Source: Priapulus caudatus (lineage: Eukaryota > Priapulida > Priapulimorpha > Priapulimorphida > Priapulidae). Taken from it: 24,692 nucleotides of DNA. The notes beneath the pieces were generated by a model. The model saw only the letters and a list, made by a program, of their open reading frames with translations. It did not search any database and was not told the DNA's origin. The translations under genes were made by a program, and so were the position numbers. The stretch lies in NCBI RefSeq assembly GCF_000485595.1, contig NW_014577788.1:135857-160548 (forward strand), written 5' to 3'. Below, one piece after another: positions 7,401-13,666 of the stretch (positions are counted from its first letter, which is position 1; each line of letters opens with the position of its first letter).

Positions 7401-10326
7401 GGGATTGACGGTGGATATATGTTTCCATGAACCTGACTGATCGCGTGACGTCAGTGTACGTCAGTGTGAAGTCAGACCACCACCGTCCGATAGAAATAAT
7501 ATAGATAACCATATTATTATATTATCTATATTATATATTAGTTATTATATTATGGTTATCTATATTATTTCTATGGTCCATCCAGACCGTGTGACACCAT
7601 AGATAGTGTTTGGGATACTATAGATAGTATATAAGTCGATCCGAGTCGATTTATAGTTAGGGTTGGGGTTAGTGTCAGGGTTTTTGCATCATTCTTTGAT
7701 ATACGGAAAGTCTGATGCATGCGCAAACATCAGCAGGCTGTATGCGTACATGCATTCAACATCGGAGATAGCCGAGTTCGTGCGTACACTGACGTCACGC
7801 GATCAGCCTGGTTCATGGAAACATATGCCCACCGGGATGGACGTGTTATTTATAGTATAGCAAGCTCCAGCGGCCATTAAATTGGAGTGAAAATTGATTG
7901 TTTTGACGGATAATTAGCGATTCCCAAAGACAATACTCCTCATAAAAGTGCTCCTCAACTTTCCGGCAATAATTGATTTATTTCATCTCATGGAATACAT
8001 AGATAAGGTATTTATGAAACTATTAATGTGAAAATCCCGTACTCGCCCAAAAATAACCAATGCAACTTCTAGCATGTCTAGCTCAAAAGTAAACAATGCG
8101 ACTTAAGACCCGATTCGATGTGACGGGTCACATATATGCATTTTTGTTTTTATTTATGCTAAACTTTGAATGGAAATTGGTAAAATACGTTTCAAACTTC
8201 TTTGACATTATTTATTACTGATATATTATATATATATACACACACTGTATATATATACATATATACAGTGTAACCCACTTGTATATATATACAGTGTATA
8301 TATCATATACAGTGTAATACACTTGTTTGCATTGTTTTGCAGATGACTCTGAGCATGGAAAGATGTATGCAAACATGCTGAAGAGAGACAAGCGTAGATG
8401 GGAAGGAGCCGATGAGAACGGTGATGGCAAGTTGACGCTCAAGGAGTTTATTAGCTTCGTTCACCCTGAGGAGAGTGAACACATGCATGACATCATAGTT
8501 CAGGTACCATGGCCATAAATAAACCTGTGCTGTGACTGTTATCAACTTCAAATTGATGAAGTAGAAAATATTTTTGTTAAAATATTGTTGAGGTATAAAT
8601 ATAATGCTAAAAATCCATGATATTTCTATCTATGTATGTATGTGTCTGTCTGCCTATCTGTTTGTCTCATCCATCCATCCATTCATTGATCCATGTATTT
8701 CTCCAAGCATCCATGCATTATCGAAATTTGTGTTGTCATATAATTAGGTGCTGGAAATTTCCTGAGATTTTTTGACTTGAGCATAGAGATACATCTTATC
8801 TATAAGTAAAATGTGTGATTGATTCGATTCATTGGTCAATAAACGTTTACTCTTCATTAGAGCATTACCCGTGCAAAAGCTTAAGTGTATCCTTCATATA
8901 TACAGGAAACTATGGATGACGTTGACAAAGATCAGGATGGATTTATATCTGTGGGTGAATATCTTGGTAAGTTAATCAGGTAAACCTGCTGTTATTGGCG
9001 TGATTATAGAAATATATAGTATCATATTCGTAAGTAATGTCAAAGATTTCAGATTATTTACTTATGATATGATGTTATGCCATTCCCTATACACTAGAGC
9101 CTCGTCTACACGAGGGCTTATCTCGGGTTAAGCCTTAACCCGGGATAGCTTAACCTCGCGATGTGAAGGGGGTTAAGCTAACCCGAGTTAAGATCTGTCT
9201 CGGGATAGCGTCGTATAGACGGTGTTAACCTGAGATAGCGCAGGGTTCCTTAACCCTGTGATAGGCAATAGTGAATGCGTACTTACATCGATGCGTACAT
9301 ACAATGCGACACTTACGTGCCAGAACCGCTCAAGCATTGAGCGGGTGGTACACGTATAGACGCTGCATATTTCTTAACTAGGGTTACGCTAACCCGAGAC
9401 TGTTCTTAACCCGGGATAAGAAATCCTCATGTAGACAAGGCTTATATTATGTATTCTGGGTTTCTCCACAGCTATAATGCATGTCGGCTCCGATATGTCT
9501 TCCAAGCTGACATTCATTTGCAACATCTGCATAAATGCTCCGACTCACCTTCATGTCTTAATCGACGCCTTGATTTCTAGCCTTTTACTTTGGCAATTCC
9601 AATACAGTCTCTGAACAATTAGAGTTTACGCATGTATTGAGGCCAGTTACGACACATGCATTGACTCCAATTAGCAATTGGTCACGAATTGCTCTATTAC
9701 CTTCTAAAATTCCTGTGGAAAACCAAGTTATTATGAATCTTTCTTCATATATTATGATCTACTAATTCTACCCTTCAATTACAAACAGGTGATTTCTCAC
9801 AGAAAGATGAAAATGGTGACGTAGAACCAGAATGGTTAGAAACGGAGAGGCAACACTTTTACTCGTTTAGAGACAAAAATCAGAATGGAAAGATGGACCC
9901 TGATGAGGTAAAAGACTGGATCTTACCGACGGGCTATGATCATGCTGGGATGGAGAGCAGGCATCTGATACATTCTGCGGACACTGATAATGTAATAATT
10001 TAAATGCAACATATATACTGTGGTTTTGCTACGTTAAACTTATTATACTCTATATTCTAATAATAATATATATAATATATGTAACTGATTTTAATACTCC
10101 AAGTAATGGTTTCTGAAATATGTCAGTTTTGTCATATAATAATGATAGGTATCTGTTAGTTTCTGTATAGTCATTGCAATTCAATATTCTATTCTAATTT
10201 TTTGCGTTTTTCAATTCCCAGGATGAGAAGCTAACCAAAGAAGAAATACTTTTAAAATGGGAGTTGTTTGTTGGTAGCCAAGCAACGGGATGGGGAGAAG
10301 CACTTCAGAGACATGATGAATTCTAA
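4288..10326 (+). CDS. CALU: Calumenin/reticulocalbin (CREC) EF-hand protein, seven exons, 5' end missing
   Basis: Joining 4288-4418, 4656-4742, 4836-4951, 8343-8503, 8906-8966, 9789-9991 and 10222-10326 gives an uninterrupted 287-residue frame with GT-AG introns and consistent phases. It aligns throughout with calumenin: [76 protein letters not shown] and a C-terminal [24 protein letters not shown] is the retrieval signal used by calumenins. Six EF-hand positions can be placed. Loops 1, 3, 4 and 5 look canonical, loop 2 has lost its calcium ligands, and loop 6 has Glu for the central Gly. Vertebrate calumenin is about 315 residues, so only the signal peptide and some leader are missing, expected on an upstream exon. 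Family members bind Ca2+ weakly in the ER and secretory pathway and assist protein folding and modification. Which paralogue it is (calumenin or reticulocalbin) is inferred mainly from the tail. Confidence 0.95.
4656..4742 (+). CDS. CALU: CREC gene exon with EF-hand 1
   Basis: Encodes [18 protein letters not shown]. The loop [12 protein letters not shown] has acidic or oxygen ligands at positions 1, 3, 5, 9 and 12 and Gly at 6, so it should bind Ca2+. The acceptor is TTTTAG and the donor GTAAGT. It joins the next exon to complete a glutamine codon. Confidence 0.93.
4836..4951 (+). CDS. CALU: CREC gene exon with degenerate EF-hand 2
   Basis: Starts [10 protein letters not shown], strongly conserved in calumenins, then enters the second EF-hand. 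Vertebrate calumenin has a canonical 12-residue loop here. This protein reads [12 protein letters not shown] with a one-residue length change, no Asp at position 1 and no Gly at position 6, so Ca2+ binding at this site is probably lost. The exon ends in phase 1 at GTATAT, a weaker donor than the others. An imperfect copy of its 3' half lies 72 bp downstream. Confidence 0.9.
4977..5023 (+). pseudogene. Decayed tandem copy of the end of CREC exon 3
   Basis: This stretch matches 4905-4954 closely, with scattered substitutions and a 3-bp deletion just before the donor. It reads FKHYNKITF, then TGA at 5005-5007, then DRQEG, against [15 protein letters not shown] in the real exon. The offset is 72 bp, a multiple of three, so the copy stays in frame. 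A GT that could act as a 5' splice site (GAAG|GTAGTG) is retained. Confidence 0.8.
5112..6137 (+). mobile_element. piggyBac-like transposon remnant
   Basis: TTAA at 5108-5111 is followed by CCCTTTGAGTCCCGAAC, a piggyBac-type terminus, and a GCGCCATTTGGCGC hairpin. An inverted match (GGGACTCAAAGGG) ends at 6137, but the bases after it are ATAT rather than TTAA. The right target site is therefore mutated, or this is an internal repeat. Inside is a transposase N-terminal region but no catalytic DDD domain, so the element is internally deleted. Confidence 0.7.
5489..5804 (+). pseudogene. piggyBac-like transposase N-terminal fragment, frameshifted
   Basis: An ATG at 5489 opens 46 codons beginning [20 protein letters not shown], then an acidic serine-rich stretch, ending at TGA 5627-5629. 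A +1 frame continues with an aspartate run and [18 protein letters not shown] before a stop at 5802-5804. A low-complexity acidic N terminus followed by a DYF/DYW...LG.P motif is usual in piggyBac-derived proteins. The rest of the roughly 600-residue transposase is absent. Confidence 0.65.
6332..6609. mobile_element. Long-TIR element (Mutator-like) copy 1, with telomere-like core
   Basis: A 278-bp unit with terminal inverted repeats of about 90 bp begins GCTCATAGGGTCTATGTC. Each arm contains a near-palindromic subrepeat built on CGGTATACCG and ACGTACCC. It is flanked by the 9-bp duplication CTAAGTTTC (6323-6331 and 6610-6618). The central part is a run of TTAGGG-type repeats followed by GAGTAGGCGTAGGCGACTCC. 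Long arms and 9-bp duplications suggest Mutator-like elements. No protein is encoded. Other copies lie at 20372 and 20820, and a relic at 23085. Confidence 0.88.
6845..7061 (-). CDS. Possible transposon first exon, acidic protein start
   Basis: A - strand ATG at 7061 opens 72 codons and one base up to a CAG|GTATTT donor at 6844-6843. The peptide begins [20 protein letters not shown] and continues with [10 protein letters not shown] and a Glu/Asp-rich segment. A TATA-like motif lies about 50 bp upstream and CCAAT motifs further up. It lies inside the 3-kb terminal-inverted-repeat element, so it is most likely the start of that element's gene. I do not recognise the family. A downstream frame containing [18 protein letters not shown] (about 6740-6800) is a possible further exon, but the phase does not join cleanly. 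Confidence 0.4.
7106..7115 (-). promoter_or_regulatory. TATA-like box for the 6845-7061 frame
   Basis: TTTATATACG on the - strand lies about 45 bp upstream of the ATG. Inverted CCAAT motifs occur near 7253-7340. It is plausible as a transposon promoter, but AT-rich DNA makes chance matches common. Confidence 0.3.
7410..7833. mobile_element. 424-bp element with about 54-bp TIRs and 9-bp TSD
   Basis: Left arm 7410-7463 and right arm 7780-7833 are inverted copies, sharing ATATGTTTCCATGAACC and GATCGCGTGACGTCAGTGTA. Flanks are GGGATTGAC (7401-7409) and GGGATGGAC (7834-7842), a 9-bp duplication with one mismatch. It encodes no protein. Long arms and 9-bp duplications again suggest a Mutator-like origin, but the arm sequence differs from the 6332 family. 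A perfect AT-rich hairpin is nested inside. Confidence 0.8.
7491..7574. repeat. AT-rich perfect hairpin
   Basis: TAGAAATAATATAGATAACC and its exact inverse bound an AT-only loop. The same TAGAAATAATA end recurs in the smaller hairpin at 18086-18127, so this may be a tiny foldback element inserted in the 7410-7833 element. Confidence 0.75.
8217..8325. repeat. TA-rich microsatellite before exon 4
   Basis: Tracts of (TA)n and (CA)n alternate with several ACAGTGTA motifs, directly upstream of the acceptor of the exon at 8343. The polypyrimidine tract of that acceptor is therefore short. Confidence 0.75.
8343..8503 (+). CDS. CALU: CREC gene exon with EF-hand 3
   Basis: Begins in the acidic linker [20 protein letters not shown] and contains the loop [12 protein letters not shown], a canonical EF-hand, followed by [16 protein letters not shown]. 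It corresponds to the vertebrate stretch ending HPEEYDYMKDIVVQ. It ends in phase 0 at GTACCA. Confidence 0.95.
8625..8695. repeat. Compound tetranucleotide microsatellite
   Basis: Consecutive CTAT, TATG, TCTG and ATCC tetranucleotide runs lie in calumenin intron 4. They are likely variable in length between individuals. Confidence 0.75.
8906..8966 (+). CDS. CALU: CREC gene exon with EF-hand 4
   Basis: A 61-bp exon encoding [20 protein letters not shown]. The loop [12 protein letters not shown] is canonical. The acceptor is TACAG and the donor GTAAGT, leaving phase 1. Confidence 0.93.
9099..9441. mobile_element. 343-bp TIR element in calumenin intron 5
   Basis: The left end GCCTCGTCTACACGAGG is matched by the inverse of the right end CCTCATGTAGACAAGGC. 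The similarity continues through CTTATCTCGGGTTAAG on the left and CTTATCCCGGGTTAAG on the inverted right. The interior repeats TTAACCCGGGATA-type motifs several times in both orientations. No clear target duplication was found; flanking T/A bases would allow a TA or TTA target. No protein is encoded. Confidence 0.75.
9789..9991 (+). CDS. CALU: CREC gene exon with EF-hand 5 and start of EF-hand 6
   Basis: Encodes [20 protein letters not shown] with loop 5 [12 protein letters not shown], then [20 protein letters not shown] and the first residues of EF-hand 6 (DTDN). The end is phase 0 at GTAATA, so the exon junction divides the sixth calcium loop. Confidence 0.95.
10222..10326 (+). CDS. CALU: CREC gene last coding exon with HDEF tail
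   Basis: Completes loop 6 as [12 protein letters not shown], where the usual central Gly is Glu, then [20 protein letters not shown] and the terminal RHDEF followed by TAA at 10324-10326. HDEF is the ER-retrieval variant that calumenins use in place of HDEL or KDEL. Confidence 0.95.
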   Translation, partial: DEKLTKEEILLKWELFVGSQATGWGEALQRHDEF

Positions 10327-10328
10327 AC

Positions 10329-10550
10329 TGTATGGTGTCATGCAGCATCATCCATGCGTATACACTGTATGGTGTCCTGCAGCATCATCCATGCGTATAC
10401 ACTGTATGGTGTCATGCAGCATGATCCATGCGTATACACTGTATGGTGTCATGCAGCATCATCCATGCGTGTACACTGTATGGTGTCATGTAGCATCATC
10501 CATGCGTGTACACTGTATGGTGTCATGCAGCATCATCCATGCGTGTACAC
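10329..10550. repeat. 37-bp minisatellite, six units, in the calumenin 3' UTR
   Basis: Six head-to-tail units of exactly 37 bp, each starting TGTATGGTGTCATGCAGCAT, differ by only a few substitutions (for example GTATACAC in units 1-3 versus GTGTACAC in units 4-6). The array starts two bases after the stop codon. Because 37 is not a multiple of three, it is open in several frames and gives spurious repetitive reading frames. The variant distribution suggests recent unit duplication. Confidence 0.95.
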
Positions 10551-10881
10551 TGCAGTGCCTTTGATTACAAAACGTGCTAAATTTATTATGAATTAGTTTT
10601 CATAAAACTCACTATGCATGAAGTTATCATGGCATACGGATATAGAATCTCATGTCTTGTTGATTACTCTAGGTTGGTTTTTGGTCGACTGGTAGTCAGC
10701 ATATACTCATTTTATTAACTAGTGTCTTCCCCTTGTGTGATACATTTGATAGATCTGTGTGTGATTCTAGTTTCACTGCAAATAGGACAGGAGATCTGAA
10801 ACGTGTGGTTTTATAGTTTTCCACCGACTGAAACTGGTGAATTCATCATTTTGTGAAATTGTCATGGCAATTTTATAAACT

Positions 10882-11606
10882 CAGGGCATCAAGTTCATAT
10901 TTTTTCCTATTTTCTGGGCAATTCCTATTTTCTCCTATTTTCTGGACAAATTCCTATTTTTTCCTATTTTTGAGGGCTTTTCATTTTTCTGAATCCAGAA
11001 TTGTATGTATCCTTCTCAGAATGCAGGAATTTACATTTCAGGTGACCCAATTTTCAAAAATTTCCGGGGGAGGACCCCCAGAAACCCACCCCTTACTTTA
11101 AATTAACGTAATATACTCTTTACTATCACAGATTTTATTTCAGTAAAGTTGTTTCTCAGTTGGTATGTGGTATGTGTATCCAGAGGGGGGGGTCCAGGGG
11201 GTCCAGACCCCCCCTTTTTTACCCCCAAAAATGGAAAACAAAAGATCATTTTCTGTTTAAAATTTGGAATTTCATCTTGCATTCTTCTCAGAATGTACCA
11301 ATTTTTAAAAATTTTCTTGGGGGAGGTCCCCCTAACCCCCCCTCCCACTTATCAATTTTAACATGCATTTCTCATTAAAACCTCAAAATATTGTTCGCAT
11401 GTGATGTAACTCCAAATATGTATATTAATAAAACCATTTGTGGTGGATCGGGATGGCTGTAGGGGTGTTGGGAGGCCATCTAACGCAACAAATATTCTTA
11501 TTTAACATATATTTTCTCACCAAAATTCCTATTTTCCTCCTATTTTTTCACATCTGAAATTCCTATTTTCCTATTTTTTGGGCGTCACTTGTTACTTGAC
11601 ATCCTG
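10882..11606. mobile_element. Probable DNA element with CAGG...CCTG ends
   Basis: CAGGGCATCAAGT at the left and ACTTGACATCCTG at the right are inverted with two mismatches. Both ends are followed inwards by repeats of TTCCTATTTT. The middle holds two related fragments with GGGGGAGG/CCCCC runs and a shared CTTCTCAGAATG motif (about 11010-11090 and 11275-11345). I could not find a clear target duplication, so boundaries are tentative. No protein is encoded. Confidence 0.5.
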
Positions 11607-13446
11607 TAGACTGTTTATACGTTTTTAAAGATTAATTGGAAACGTTTGTGGAATCTTTCATGTTGGTGTTTATGCATTGCATTTGATAATAATGTCAATT
11701 AACCCATTGATGGTGTTAAGTATACATCCAACAAAATCATGACCCATGATTTTTCAGTTGGGTGGATACTTAATTATTTTTTAATACCAGCTGAGATTAT
11801 GCAAGTATGCAAGTATGCAAGTGTGTTTATGTCTGCGTCACAGAACTGCTTGATAGTTTCTAAACCATGCAATTATTTGATGTCATATGCATGGATATCC
11901 CATTTGCAACATCACATGCTGTGTGTACTGGACATGCAAAAGTACTATAGAGATTGATCCATCTGAATGTATTGTGCCATATTGTTATTATTATAACAAT
12001 ATCAGGAAGAAATAAATTATTTGTAAAACAATTATTGTTTATTAAACTTCTTCTGGATATCTCGCGCTGGTGATTTGCCAGTTGTAATGCTATTCTGGGA
12101 ATAAGCAGTGATGTTGGATGTATTGCAAACCAGGATGTATATTTTAACGTGCAGGTGAATATTCCAAGTATTTGCTTATTTTGAATAGCATTGCTACTGT
12201 GATGTTTTAACATCTGACTGGTCAGAAGTCGATACTTAAGAGATTCGTGCAATGCTAAACATTCTATAAGAGTACAATAATTAAAAGCAATTAAGTGTTC
12301 ACCTTCTTAAGACTGAAGAAGTAGGAATAGCAGTTGCAGAATATTAGTCAGAATATATGATACAAACAGAGATAGGACAAAGCACCCATCATGGTATAGA
12401 TATGCAACAAATTTGTTAGGAGAATCCATTTGTGAAATAATACTATGATGCTCTATGCTCATGAGATTCATGAGATCCTCGATTATCTCAGGCAATGGTT
12501 CACCACGCTCCTCTTAAAAATGTACTACCAAAAATAATTACTCCAGTGAAGTACCAATTGCAACATTTTTTTTTACAAAAAACGTGATACTTGAATATGA
12601 AGCTGGATAATGATGATTTGATGACAGACACACTAAATAGCTTGTTCCACTGAGAACGGATCAAATAGATGACATACTAACACACTGTGCATGTCATGCT
12701 TGGTTAAAACCTCACGTATTGAATTGCAACTTAAATATGTACACAAGTGCAATTAAAATAAGAACAATTTGTTTAAGACACAACCCAGCCACACACTATA
12801 TCTACCTATATACACCTTTTAAAAGTAATGAAGGTTTTCCTAACAGAGTTTCTATACACAAACGAATTTTTCCTTATATCAAATAATAGGTTGAGTATTC
12901 TCACAGAAGATTTAATGGGTTTTCCCAAGAGTGTCTCTCCATACCCAAATGAATTTATGCTTTTGTCAAATAGGCTGAGTATTTTCATAAATTCCTCACA
13001 AATGGCCTTTGAAAAACTACACAGGAAGCAACCAAAGTTACAATACAAAATAAATGCATCTAAACTGACCTTAAAATTGTTACCTAGGCACTTTGGTGTA
13101 TTATGTGAATTGACATGTGCAGTCTTTCCTCGTGCATTCACACCACCGATACAGAGGTGTAGAGAGATTTACTTGAAATGTACTATGTACACATGGTGAA
13201 CAACATAACAGCATTGATGTGTGGCACATGCATGCGAGTTTAATATGCACATCGGTTGCACCACGCAAATTAGATACTGAATGCTATCGTGGACCGAATA
13301 ACCACTTCTCTCCCCCATGTGTGCATTTCTGCCTCTTTCCAACTCACCCTCTCAAAATGAGATTCATATAACCTGTCTTTAAGAGCTAATCATTGATCCT
13401 CATAGTTATATAGAATTAGCTCTTGCTGGCACGTGTGCTGCATGGT
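11607..13446. other. Intergenic region between convergent genes
   Basis: No gene recognised. Contents are three ATGCAAGT-type 8-bp units near 11809-11826, an AATAAA motif on + near 12009 and its reverse near 12036, two imperfect copies of an AT-rich segment near 12858-12910 and 12945-12990, and a hairpin with AAGAGCTAAT arms at about 13379-13430. The longest frames here have no recognisable domain and overlap the repeats. The 3' UTRs of both flanking genes probably reach into this stretch. Confidence 0.5.
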
Positions 13447-13666
13447 CTATAACATCATGATGAAGGCAAATGTCACAAACAGCATAGCTGCTGACATCCT
13501 CACACTGATTGCGCCATTGCACAAGTCACCCTTGCAAGAACAAATGTCCAAGAAAAGATCGTGAACGGCTGTTTCCTCCGTTCGACGTAGACACGCACCG
13601 TTTTGTAGCGCCTTCAAATCCTTCACCTGCTGGTTGCTTCTCCACCTGTCCTCTCGTGGTGTGTCC
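13447..13666 (-). CDS. LU-domain gene, last exon
   Basis: The acceptor is CTTCACAG with 73 codons including the TAG stop at 13449-13447. It carries the C-terminal cysteine cluster CSCKGDLCNG and a 15-residue hydrophobic end without a following charged tail, as expected for a cleaved GPI signal. The anchor site is probably in NGA or just after. Confidence 0.82.

Larger units (their letters stand above)
5082..8132. mobile_element. 3-kb terminal-inverted-repeat transposon, disrupted by insertions
   Basis: The left end TGTGACCCATCACATCGAAT is matched by the inverse of the right end (about 8098-8132), and similarity runs on to the shared GGTCTTAA. The element is flanked by TA on both sides, fitting a TA dinucleotide target duplication. 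It fills most of calumenin intron 3. Inside are a piggyBac-like remnant at the TTAA of its left arm, a long-TIR element at 6332, a 9-bp-TSD element at 7410 and a - strand first-exon-like frame at 6845-7061. Without the insert the intron would be about 340 bp. The superfamily is uncertain. Confidence 0.7.

Noticed and set aside
7640-7690. TTAGGGTTGGGGTTAG stretch as another copy of the long-TIR family
   Set aside because: Only the G-rich words match. The arms and the GAGTAGGCGTAGG core are missing.
10329-10550. Regular 37-bp repeat as a CRISPR array
   Set aside because: Units are contiguous with no spacers, and the context is an animal 3' UTR.
10268-10596. Two overlapping repetitive reading frames with CMVSCSIIHAYTLYG-type units
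   Set aside because: They are read-through of the 37-bp minisatellite in wrong frames, one of them overlapping the true calumenin end.
11860-12252. 130-codon frame on the - strand
   Set aside because: Composition looks random, with no domain, and it is not linked in phase to the LU-domain exons.
12806-13199. Opposed frames of 123 and 111 codons
   Set aside because: They overlap each other, contain two imperfect copies of one AT-rich segment, and show no domain or splice support.
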